The notes beneath the pieces were generated by a model, which saw only the letters and a list, made by a program, of their open reading frames with translations, was not told where the DNA came from and made no database searches. A program made the position numbers and the translations under genes. This document shows positions 1 through 7,887 of a stretch of DNA of 33,753 nt, in pieces. Each line of letters begins with the position of its first letter. Position 1 is the stretch's first letter. This DNA is from Alphaproteobacteria bacterium. GTDB lineage: Bacteria; Pseudomonadota; Alphaproteobacteria; Rhodobacterales; Rhodobacteraceae. The stretch covers positions 1-33,753 of the forward strand of contig JAUIIR010000047.1 of the NCBI GenBank assembly GCA_030431485.1. Direction: 5' to 3'.

Positions 1-2
1 TG

Positions 3-209
3 ACACTCAATGACGAAGGGATGCTGGGCGTCCGGACAATTGACGCCGACAGTCTGGCCCGGTTCATGCCGGTCACCGTGCTGCGGGATGCGCCGGAAGG
101 CGTCTACATCACCGGTCTGCCGGAACAGGTCGACGTGATCACTGTCGGTCAGGAATTTGTGACAGATGGCGTCGAAGTCGCCCCGAACTTTGAAGAGGTC
201 ATACAATGA
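3..209 (+). CDS. RND efflux periplasmic adaptor subunit, C-terminal end (partial)
   Basis: This is the last 68 codons of a gene that begins left of the window. The frame reads in from base 3 (TLNDEG then MLGVRTID) and stops at 207-209. The wording TLNDEG-x-LGVR, followed by a short membrane-proximal domain ending in EFVTDGVEV, matches the C-terminal beta-barrel and membrane-proximal region of HlyD/AcrA-type periplasmic adaptors of RND pumps. Such proteins bridge an inner-membrane RND permease to an outer-membrane channel. The stop overlaps the start of the downstream RND permease (ATGA), so the two are translationally coupled, which strongly supports the assignment. The first visible methionine (base 21) is internal and should not be read as the start. 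Family known from context and motif; substrate unknown. Confidence 0.85.
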   Translation, partial: TLNDEGMLGVRTIDADSLARFMPVTVLRDAPEGVYITGLPEQVDVITVGQEFVTDGVEVAPNFEEVIQ

Positions 210-3200
210 CCGGTATCGTCGATTGGGCCGCCGAACGTGCCCGAATGGTTCTGGCGTTTATTGCGCTGTCACTGGCGATCGGGACTTATGCCTATGTCGG
301 TTTGCCCAAAGAAGGCGAGCCGGACATCGAAATCCCGGCGCTTTTTGTGTCGACCGTATTTCCCGGCATATCCGCGGCTGACAGTGAGACGCTGTTGGTC
401 AAACCAATGGAGACGGAACTTGCGGATCTCGACGGGTTGAAATCGATGTCGGGCACTGCGGCTGAAGGCTATGCTGGCGTCGCTTTGGAATTCGAATTCG
501 GCTGGGACAAAACGCAGGTTCTGGCCGATGTGCGCGATGCTATGAACAAGGCACAATCGAAGTTTCCGTCAGGCGCAGAACAGTACTCGATCAACGAAAT
601 CAACTTTTCCGAATTTCCCATTGTTATCGTCAACCTGACGGGACCCGTACCCGAACGCACGATGGCGCGGGTTGCAAAAGACTTGCAGGACCGGCTTGAA
701 ACACTGGATTCTGTGTTGGAAGCTGGCATCGCAGGCAATCGCGACGAGATGCTTGAGGTCATCATCGACCCTCTCAAGCTGGAAAGCTATAACGTTACCG
801 CGAGCGAGTTGATCAGCGTTGTGCAAAACAACAACCAACTCATTGCTGCCGGTGAACTGCGCAGTGACCAAGGCAGTTTTGCGGTCAAGATCCCCTCAAG
901 CTTTGACGACCAGCGCGACGTCTATGATCTGCCGGTCAAGGTGAACGGTGACCGCGTTGTGACCTTGGGCGATCTGGCGACTATCAATCTGACATTTGAA
1001 GATCGCGAAGGCACAGCGCGGTTCAATGGGGAAAAGACGCTTGCGCTGCAGGTGGTCAAACGGAAAGGTTTCAATCTGATCGACACGGCGGATGCCGTGA
1101 AGGCTGCGGTTGCCGAAGCAGAGGCGAAATGGCCTGCAGAGCTTCAAGCCGCCGTGACGGTCGGTACGTCGAATGACCAATCGCGGATCGTCGACAGCAT
1201 GGTAAAACAGCTGGAAGGTTCGGTACTGACAGCGATTGCGCTGGTGATGATTGTGGTTCTGGCCGCACTTGGTTTGCGCGCAGCACTGCTCGTGGGGTTT
1301 GCGATCCCGACGTCGTTCCTGCTTTGCTTTGTGTTCCTGACGATCATGGGCGTCAGCATATCCAACATCGTCATGTTCGGATTGATCCTCGCGGTGGGGA
1401 TGCTTGTCGACGGCGCCATCGTGGTCGTCGAATACGCGGACAAGCGCATCAGCGAAGGCTCTGGGCCGATGCACGCCTATGTCGAAGCTGCCAAGCGGAT
1501 GTTCTGGCCTGTGGTCAGTTCCACAGCGACAACCTTGTGTGCCTTCCTTCCAATGCTCTTTTGGCCAGGTGTTCCCGGTGAGTTCATGGGCATGTTGCCA
1601 GTCACACTGATTTTTGTGCTTTCGGCCTCACTGGTCGTGGCGTTGATTTATCTGCCTGTCATGGGCGGCGTCACCGGCCGTTTTTCCCGCATGCTGGATC
1701 GCGCCGCGCAGGGCTTGCGTGCCAATACGCCTTGGCTTTTGCGTGCTGCGTTGGTGCCAGTCGTTCTGGGCGTTCTGTTTCTCGGCGCGTTGATGCTGCT
1801 GGACCCCGCATTCCTGTTTCCTCCTGTGGCGGACGGCGTCGCGGCGCACGTCCCGGGCATCGTCCTGTTCCTCGTCGGCTCTGTTCTGGCATCGATCGTG
1901 CTTGATGCCGCGTCGATCCATTGGAAGCGCAAGCGGATCGAAGGCAGACGCCGCCGGACGGTTTTTGGGTATTTCATCAAGTTCATCGCGGGCAATCCGA
2001 TCATGCCCATCGTGGCTGGCGCTGCCGTTCTGGCTTTTGTGTTCAGCGTGTTCACCTATTTCGGCGAGAACAACAACGGTGTGGAGTTCTTTGTCGAATC
2101 CGAACCAGAACAAGCCATCGTGTACGTTCGGGCCCGAGGCAACCTGAGCCTTGAAGAGAAAGACGCGCTTGTGATGCGGGCGGAAGACATCGTTCTCGCG
2201 CATCCAGGTGTGAAGAACGCTTTTTCCTTCGCGGGTGAAGGAGGTCTCAACACTGATGCAAGCGGCGCTGCCGTGCCCAAGGATACCATCGGTCAGGTGC
2301 AGCTTGAGACCATCCCGTGGGAAGATCGCGCGGACCGACCCGATCTGGATGGAGACTTGGTCCTCGAAGAATTGACCAATCAGTTGCAGACGATCCCGGG
2401 CGTCGAGATTGAAATCCTGTCACAGAATCGCGGTCCCGCCAGCGGCAAACCGGTGCATCTGCGCCTCAAGGGCGATGACTGGGACACTCTGCTGACATCG
2501 ACGGCGATCGCGCGCGAAACATTCGAGGCAACCGCTGGCTTGACTCTGATTGAAGACACGCTGCCGCTACCCGGCATTGACTGGCAGATTGATGTCGATG
2601 TCGAAAAAGCCGGACGCTATGGCGCAAACGTTGCTGTCGTTGGTGCGATGGTGCAACTCGTCACGCGTGGTATCTTACTTGATACGATGCGCGTGGACAG
2701 CTCGGACGAAGAGATCGAGATTCGGGTGCGCCTGCCTGAAGAAGATCGCTACCTGTCTACACTGGATACGCTGCGCGTTCGCACGCCAGACGGTCTGGTG
2801 CCACTTTCAAACTTCATCACGCGAAAGCCGGTGGCAAAACTGGCCGAGATCAATCGTGTGGACCAAAAGCGTCATTTTGACGTCAAGGCAGACGTGGTGC
2901 CGGGCCTTTTCAAACTGGTCGCGTCTGGGTCGGAAGATGACGTGCTTACCATGTTGCGAGAACGCGAAGACGGACCAATTGAAGCTGAAAATGGTACACG
3001 CTACGCCATCTACGGCAACGCCGATGCGACGATTGCTTCCGTCACTGCTGCACTTGACGACGGTGCCCGTATTGTGCCGGTGAACCCAAATGAGCGGATC
3101 GCCGAATTGACTAAGTGGCTGGAGACGGAGCCTCTGCCCGGCATTGAATGGGAATGGACCGGCGACCAAGAGGAACAGGCGGAGAGTCAGGCATTCCTTG

Positions 3201-3970
3201 GTAAAGCGTTTGGAGCGGCGCTTGGGCTGATGTTCATCATTCTTCTGGCTCAGTTCAACAGCTTCTACAATGCTGTTCTCGTGCTCTTGGCCGTTGTCCT
3301 TTCGACGGCTGGTGTCCTGATAGGCATGCTTGTCATGGACCAGACTTTCAGCATCATTATGACCGGCACCGGGATCGTCGCATTGGCCGGGATCGTGGTG
3401 AACAACAACATTGTTCTGATCGACACGTATCAGGAATACTCGCGCTACATGCCGCGCATAGATGCCATTGTGCGCACCGCCGAGGACCGGATCAGACCTG
3501 TCCTGTTGACGACGATCACCACAATGGCCGGTCTTGCACCAATGATGTTCGGGCTGAGCCTTGATTTCTTTGGTGGCGGCTATTCCATCGACAGCCCAAC
3601 AGCGCTTTGGTGGAAACAATTGGCAACGGCGGTTGTGTTCGGTCTTGGCATTGCAACCGTATTGACGCTTGTTTTCACGCCCTCCATGCTAGCTGCTCGT
3701 GTCTGGTTTACAACCTATGCGCTTTGGCTTTTCCGGCTGATAGCCCGTCTTGGCGGCGGGCGCGCAAGTCAAGCAGGGCGCGATTGGGCTCTGCAACGCG
3801 CCGCGCGAAAGCTGAAATCACCCACTATTCTATGGGATGATGGCGAATCACCTACGGACCCAAGCTACGAAGATGGCACTTCCGGGCCCCCCGGACTGGA
3901 GGATCTCAAGCGGGTTCTACAGCGATCCCAGGCGAATGAAGGTACTCGACCTGTGCGTGCTGCCGAATAA
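206..3970 (+). CDS. RND efflux transporter permease subunit, long variant (1254 aa)
   Basis: Inner-membrane proton-driven exporter of the RND superfamily (AcrB/MexB/CusA fold), working with the adaptor encoded just upstream. The N-terminal helix (about 13-32) is followed by a porter domain, then the TM2-TM6 block (about 338-490), a second porter domain and a C-terminal TM block ending near residue 1180. The TM4 relay segment reads GMLVDGAIVVVE, with a single Asp (402) followed by Gly, where AcrB has Asp-Asp. In TM10 the AcrB lysine position is Asn in the stretch VVNNNIVL. The protein is about 200 residues longer than a standard RND permease. The excess is a hydrophobic insertion at roughly 495-585, which looks like two additional helices plus a basic segment, and a charged tail after 1190. 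The start overlaps the adaptor stop, with a GAAGAGG ribosome site before it. Substrate unknown. No outer-membrane channel gene lies in the window. Confidence 0.93.
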   Translation: MTGIVDWAAERARMVLAFIALSLAIGTYAYVGLPKEGEPDIEIPALFVSTVFPGISAADSETLLVKPMETELADLDGLKSMSGTAAEGYAGVALEFEFGWDKTQVLADVRDAMNKAQSKFPSGAEQYSINEINFSEFPIVIVNLTGPVPERTMARVAKDLQDRLETLDSVLEAGIAGNRDEMLEVIIDPLKLESYNVTASELISVVQNNNQLIAAGELRSDQGSFAVKIPSSFDDQRDVYDLPVKVNGDRVVTLGDLATINLTFEDREGTARFNGEKTLALQVVKRKGFNLIDTADAVKAAVAEAEAKWPAELQAAVTVGTSNDQSRIVDSMVKQLEGSVLTAIALVMIVVLAALGLRAALLVGFAIPTSFLLCFVFLTIMGVSISNIVMFGLILAVGMLVDGAIVVVEYADKRISEGSGPMHAYVEAAKRMFWPVVSSTATTLCAFLPMLFWPGVPGEFMGMLPVTLIFVLSASLVVALIYLPVMGGVTGRFSRMLDRAAQGLRANTPWLLRAALVPVVLGVLFLGALMLLDPAFLFPPVADGVAAHVPGIVLFLVGSVLASIVLDAASIHWKRKRIEGRRRRTVFGYFIKFIAGNPIMPIVAGAAVLAFVFSVFTYFGENNNGVEFFVESEPEQAIVYVRARGNLSLEEKDALVMRAEDIVLAHPGVKNAFSFAGEGGLNTDASGAAVPKDTIGQVQLETIPWEDRADRPDLDGDLVLEELTNQLQTIPGVEIEILSQNRGPASGKPVHLRLKGDDWDTLLTSTAIARETFEATAGLTLIEDTLPLPGIDWQIDVDVEKAGRYGANVAVVGAMVQLVTRGILLDTMRVDSSDEEIEIRVRLPEEDRYLSTLDTLRVRTPDGLVPLSNFITRKPVAKLAEINRVDQKRHFDVKADVVPGLFKLVASGSEDDVLTMLREREDGPIEAENGTRYAIYGNADATIASVTAALDDGARIVPVNPNERIAELTKWLETEPLPGIEWEWTGDQEEQAESQAFLGKAFGAALGLMFIILLAQFNSFYNAVLVLLAVVLSTAGVLIGMLVMDQTFSIIMTGTGIVALAGIVVNNNIVLIDTYQEYSRYMPRIDAIVRTAEDRIRPVLLTTITTMAGLAPMMFGLSLDFFGGGYSIDSPTALWWKQLATAVVFGLGIATVLTLVFTPSMLAARVWFTTYALWLFRLIARLGGGRASQAGRDWALQRAARKLKSPTILWDDGESPTDPSYEDGTSGPPGLEDLKRVLQRSQANEGTRPVRAAE

Positions 3971-4110
3971 TGTGGCAGTACCGTTGAGCATCCTTCGCCC
4001 ATTTTAGCAGAAGTGAGCGATTGTTGCGCATTTGTGAACGCAAAACCCCGAAAGCTTGGAGATCGTGGCTTTTTTGTGTAGTTGGATAAGGCTGCTACGT
4101 AGGAGGTTTT

Positions 4111-4269
4111 ATGACGTGGGATAGCTGGCGTATCTTTTTCGGTGGTGGGACAACGACGTCTGCGTCGTCCGTTCCAGAAATTGATGCGAGCAGTGGCGCA
4201 CTTGCGCTCGCTGTGGTCGCTGCAGCAATGTTGTTGGCCTGGGAAATCCGTCGTCGCAAGCAAGCGTGA
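4111..4269 (+). CDS. VPEID-CTERM sorting-domain protein (52 aa)
   Basis: A tiny membrane protein that is the probable substrate of the neighbouring exosortase E/protease. After a 20-residue Gly/Thr/Ser-rich N-terminus come the signature VPEID (21-25), a hydrophobic helix (about 29-44) and a basic end RRRKQA. This three-part layout is the sorting signal of the VPEID-CTERM family, a relative of PEP-CTERM, in which the exosortase is thought to cut at the motif. The start is well defined: a perfect AGGAGG at 4101-4106 precedes the ATG, and an in-frame stop at 4087-4089 excludes a longer protein. There is no N-terminal signal peptide, which is odd for an exosortase substrate. The gene is convergent with xrtE and closed by a strong terminator. 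Seen: motif, helix, basic tail, RBS. Known: pairing of VPEID-CTERM with exosortase E. Inferred: processing here. It is short enough to be missed by gene callers. Confidence 0.88.
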   Translation: MTWDSWRIFFGGGTTTSASSVPEIDASSGALALAVVAAAMLLAWEIRRRKQA

Positions 4270-4288
4270 TGGACCCCCTGTACAGATG

Positions 4289-4318
4289 AACATCCGGCGT
4301 TCGCGCCGGATGTTTTTT
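4289..4318 (+). terminator. Intrinsic terminator of the VPEID-CTERM gene
   Basis: A perfect 11-bp stem (4289-4299 with 4304-4314) closes on a UUCG loop and runs into a tract of six T on the plus strand (4313-4318). It lies 20 bases after the VPEID-CTERM stop. On the minus strand no T tract follows, so it should end the small gene's transcript and protect xrtE from antisense read-through rather than terminate xrtE itself. Confidence 0.92.
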
Positions 4319-4334
4319 GATGCCCGATGCTTTC

Positions 4335-5912
4335 TCAGATCAGGGACCACTGACGTGTTGCCAATGCCGCAGCCGCAATCAGCGCATTAGCAACGGCATG
4401 CGCCACAATTGCATCAAAGACCCTGACCCGCCGGAGCAACACGGCTGCAAAGATCAGCCCGGCCACTGCAGCCGCTATTGGGCGTGAATGAAGTGCGGCA
4501 AAGCCAGCTGTGGTCACAAGTATGGCGAGACCCCGCCGTATCAGGCTGCCATCGTCAATCAGGCTGAACAGGTAACCCCGGAAGAACAATTCCTCGACCA
4601 GAGGCACCAGAACAGCGGTGCCAATCACCCTCAGAACAACCCAAATCGTCAATCCGAAGGCACCAAATCCGGCGAGCGAGGCGTAGGGTTCGGCCGGTTC
4701 TGCGGTGATGATCCATCCCAGGCCGACAACAGTCCCTGTCCCGATGGCAATCAAATCGAAATCCCGTGTCAACGCGAGGATCGGCCTGCGGAATATCCAA
4801 ACCGCAACTCCCATCGCCGCAACTTGGACTCCGTACCAGACTTCGGGGGTTTGCGAAAATGTGTGCACAAACAGCCCAGACAACATGAAAGCTAAGAACG
4901 GCACGATAAATGCGGCGGCACGATCATGCGTCAGTGGAAGATGGTCCTTCGCACGGGTGGACTTTGGTGTGCTGCTGAGACCCGGCAGCACATTCACAAT
5001 TGTCAGAATCAACAACGCCAAGAGTGTGAAGGAGAGCCAGCCTGCAAAGCTGTGAAATCCATTCACTGCCAAGTCGGGCGAGATGTAGGTTCCAATCAGG
5101 ATCAGAACGCTGATACGGATGACGTTGAGAATGAAGCTGAGCAAAAGTGCTGCTGGCCAGACAATCAACCAAAAGCGTCCCATGCGGAGATCATCTTTCA
5201 TCATCAAAGCGTAGATCGCCATGAAAGCCGTGGTCAGCGCCAAGCCTTCGATCCCTGAGCAAGACTCGGCCACCTCGACAAAGAAGTCCTGAATACCAAT
5301 GGTCTGGACGTCTAGGTTGAGAAAGACATCGTTGCCTAGGATCGCCAAGACTATGGCAACGCTGAAGAACGTCGCAAGCTGAAGGCTTTCGAACCAATTC
5401 CATGCCAACCCAATGAGCCAAGCCATAGACGGGATAAGCAGTGCGATTGCGATGGTTGGCACCAAAAGGCGTGCATGGTCTTTGAAAAGCGCGCGCCAAT
5501 CCGAGCTTGGCATCAGCCATAGCGCAGCCCCCACGAGCGCTATTGAGCCACCGAGTGCAAGGGCGAACAAAAAGAACGCTGCAAACTCGACCAGCTGATC
5601 TTGCGACAGAAGCAACGTTGGTGCTGCAATCATTCCGAGTCCGGTAATATGCAGAACGCCCCAACCCCGAGCCAACGGGCCGGGTGTTTCGGATCTTTCA
5701 ACGAAACTTTGCCGCAGCATAGGTTTGAAGAACAGTAAGAGCGCGAGGCCTGCGGCGAGACAAAGCCCAAGGACCATGCCCAGACGAATGCCGCGACAGA
5801 CGAAAAAGAGATCGGTTTGACGGCATTCAAATGCACTGAACACCTGATACAGCGCCACGATCGCAATCGCTTCGACCAAAAGAAGCACCTGAGACAGGAT
5901 CAATCTCGACAT
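4335..5912 (-). CDS. xrtE: Exosortase E/protease, VPEID-CTERM system (XrtE)
   Basis: A polytopic inner-membrane fusion enzyme of 525 residues. Residues about 150-310 form the exosortase domain, with the cysteine-transpeptidase-like triad visible as Cys218 (in SCSGIEG), Arg266 (in LNVIRIS) and His287 (in NGFHSFAGW). Residues about 335-525 form a CPBP (CAAX-type/Abi) intramembrane metalloprotease with Glu440-Glu441 and Arg445 (EELFFR), His475 (FAALH) and His505/Asn509 (HAVAN). The first about 140 residues are additional helices. This architecture is the one named exosortase E/protease in the VPEID-CTERM system. The exosortase half is expected to cleave VPEID-CTERM proteins, and such a protein is encoded in convergent orientation next door. 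The start ATG has only a weak ribosome site. The role of the protease half is unknown; it may remove the leftover C-terminal helix, but that is inference. Confidence 0.95.
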   Translation of the reverse strand: MSRLILSQVLLLVEAIAIVALYQVFSAFECRQTDLFFVCRGIRLGMVLGLCLAAGLALLLFFKPMLRQSFVERSETPGPLARGWGVLHITGLGMIAAPTLLLSQDQLVEFAAFFLFALALGGSIALVGAALWLMPSSDWRALFKDHARLLVPTIAIALLIPSMAWLIGLAWNWFESLQLATFFSVAIVLAILGNDVFLNLDVQTIGIQDFFVEVAESCSGIEGLALTTAFMAIYALMMKDDLRMGRFWLIVWPAALLLSFILNVIRISVLILIGTYISPDLAVNGFHSFAGWLSFTLLALLILTIVNVLPGLSSTPKSTRAKDHLPLTHDRAAAFIVPFLAFMLSGLFVHTFSQTPEVWYGVQVAAMGVAVWIFRRPILALTRDFDLIAIGTGTVVGLGWIITAEPAEPYASLAGFGAFGLTIWVVLRVIGTAVLVPLVEELFFRGYLFSLIDDGSLIRRGLAILVTTAGFAALHSRPIAAAVAGLIFAAVLLRRVRVFDAIVAHAVANALIAAAALATRQWSLI

Positions 5913-6009
5913 CGCTACACTGTGCTCATCAACGTTAGAACGCGCAAATACTGATCAATTCAACTGGCAGTAATATGACCCGGATGTGATTATTCGAGGC
6001 AGACCTGTG

Positions 6010-7824
6010 TCACGCGGCGGCATCTTCTTGCATCTGGCGGTTCCAAAGTGTGGCGTAACGACCATGTTTTGAAAGCAGGCTGTCGTGCGTGCCCTCTTCG
6101 ACAACCTGGCCGTTTTCGAGAACTACAATTCGGTGCGCATCAGCGATGGTGGACAAACGGTGCGCGATGGTGATTACGGTACGGCCTTCTCCCGCTCGTT
6201 TGAGCGCCCCTTGGATTGACGCCTCAGTCTCGGAGTCAAGCGCCGACGTGGCCTCGTCAAGGATCAGGATAGGTGGGTTCTTGAGCAATGTTCGCGCAAT
6301 GCCGACACGCTGCTTTTCTCCACCGGAAAGTTTGAGACCGCGCTCGCCGACCATCGTGTCATAGCCTTCGGGCAGCGACAGGATGAAGTCATGAATTTGG
6401 GCGGCCCTGGCTGCCGCGATGATATCTTCTTCCGAGGCGTCGGCGCGGCCATAGGCAATGTTGTAACGGATCGAGTCGTTGAACAACACGGTATCCTGGG
6501 GCACGACACCGATCGCCTCATGCAGGCTGTCTTGGGTGACGTCCCGTACATCTTGGCCGTCGATCTGTACGGACCCATCCAGCACATCGTAAAAACGGAA
6601 CAGCAAGCGACCGATGGTCGATTTGCCTGAACCGGACGGACCCACGAGCGCAACATTCTCTCCGGATTTCACATCCAGCGAAACACCTTTGAGGATCGGG
6701 CGCGCGGGATCATAGCCAAACTTAACGTTTTCAAAACGCACCTCGCCCTGCGAAACCTGTACGTCAGGCGCGCCGGGTTTGTCGGAGACCTCTTGCGGCT
6801 GCTCCAACAAGTCGAACATTTCGCCCATATCAACCAGCGCCTGCCGGATTTCGCGATACACAGTGCCCAGGAAGTTCAGCGGCATGGTGATTTGGATCAT
6901 GTACGCGTTGACCATGACGAAGTCACCGACGGTGATCGTCCCGTTTTGCACGCCAAGAGCGGCCATCACCATCACCACGACTAGTCCGGTTGTGATGATC
7001 AGGCTTTGGCCGAAATTCAGGAAGGCAAGCGACGTGGCCGTTTTGATCGCAGCGCCTTCATAGGCCTGCATGGAAGTGTCGTAGCGCTCTGCCTCACGGG
7101 CCTCGGCCCCGAAGTACTTGACGGTTTCGAAGTTGAGCAGGCTGTCGATGGCCTTTTGGTTGGCATCCGTGTCCTGTTCGTTCATCTCACGGCGCAGCCG
7201 CACCCGCCATTCGGTGACCTTAAAGGTAAACCAGACGTAAATAGCGATCGTGACTAGAACGACTGCCATGTAGCGGATATCGAGAAGCCAGAGCAGCACC
7301 AGCGAAACCAACAGCAATTCGAGGATGAGTGGGCCAACACTGAACAGCATGAAACGAAGCAGAAAGTCGACACCCTTGACCCCGCGCTCGATGATGCGGC
7401 TAAGGCCACCGGTCTTGCGTGTGATGTGGTAGCGCATCGACAGGCGGTGGATGTGCGTGAAGGTCTCCAGCGCCAGTGAACGAAGTGCGCGCTGACCCAC
7501 GCGCGCGAAGACGCCATCTCGCAATTGCTGGAATCCGACATTACCCAGCCGGGCGAACCCATAGGCGAGGGTCAGCCCGACCCCGCCAAGCATTAGGTCC
7601 GATGCCTGTCCCGACAACGCATCAACCGCTTTACCAAAAAGCAGCGGTGCCAGCATGTTAACAATCTTCGCCAGCACCAGACACACCAGCGCGATCACAA
7701 CACGATGCTTGACCCATGGCTTGTCATCCGGCCAAAGGTAGGGCCCGACCTTGCGAATGGTCCGCAAACCGGAACGGCGTTCATTGGCTACCAAGTCGGC
7801 ATCTGAAGTGGTATCAGCGGGCAT
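6010..7824 (-). CDS. ABC transporter, ATP-binding/permease, Atm1 (HMT1) type
   Basis: Homodimeric ABC exporter half-transporter of 604 residues. The transmembrane domain (about 35-330) carries the hallmark coupling stretch NFETVKYFGAEAREAERYD (about 231-249), typical of the Atm1/ABCB7/HMT1 subgroup. The nucleotide-binding domain (about 360-590) has Walker A GPSGSGKST (395-403), signature LSGGEKQR (499-506), Walker B ILILDE (519-524) and the switch histidine 555. Bacterial Atm1 proteins such as that of Novosphingobium export glutathione conjugates and metal-glutathione complexes; the NFGQ at 270-273 falls where Atm1 helices contact glutathione, though this was judged by eye. It is transcribed in the same direction as the HerA-like gene (63-base gap) and xrtE (97-base gap), but no functional link is evident. 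Family certain, substrate inferred. Confidence 0.93.
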   Translation of the reverse strand: MPADTTSDADLVANERRSGLRTIRKVGPYLWPDDKPWVKHRVVIALVCLVLAKIVNMLAPLLFGKAVDALSGQASDLMLGGVGLTLAYGFARLGNVGFQQLRDGVFARVGQRALRSLALETFTHIHRLSMRYHITRKTGGLSRIIERGVKGVDFLLRFMLFSVGPLILELLLVSLVLLWLLDIRYMAVVLVTIAIYVWFTFKVTEWRVRLRREMNEQDTDANQKAIDSLLNFETVKYFGAEAREAERYDTSMQAYEGAAIKTATSLAFLNFGQSLIITTGLVVVMVMAALGVQNGTITVGDFVMVNAYMIQITMPLNFLGTVYREIRQALVDMGEMFDLLEQPQEVSDKPGAPDVQVSQGEVRFENVKFGYDPARPILKGVSLDVKSGENVALVGPSGSGKSTIGRLLFRFYDVLDGSVQIDGQDVRDVTQDSLHEAIGVVPQDTVLFNDSIRYNIAYGRADASEEDIIAAARAAQIHDFILSLPEGYDTMVGERGLKLSGGEKQRVGIARTLLKNPPILILDEATSALDSETEASIQGALKRAGEGRTVITIAHRLSTIADAHRIVVLENGQVVEEGTHDSLLSKHGRYATLWNRQMQEDAAA

Positions 7825-7887
7825 GTGGATGTCTTTCGTCTGGTTCGACGCTTTGACTTACCCTGCCCAGCCCCGAAGGGCCAGTGC

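Noticed and set aside
4024-4043. TTGCG/CGCAA dyad between the RND gene and the VPEID-CTERM gene
   Set aside because: Only five pairs with a ten-base loop and no T tract on the plus strand; too weak to call a terminator or operator.
4080-4100. Sigma-54 promoter before the VPEID-CTERM gene
   Set aside because: PEP-CTERM genes are sometimes sigma-54 dependent, but the GG and GC here are spaced eight, not ten, bases apart.
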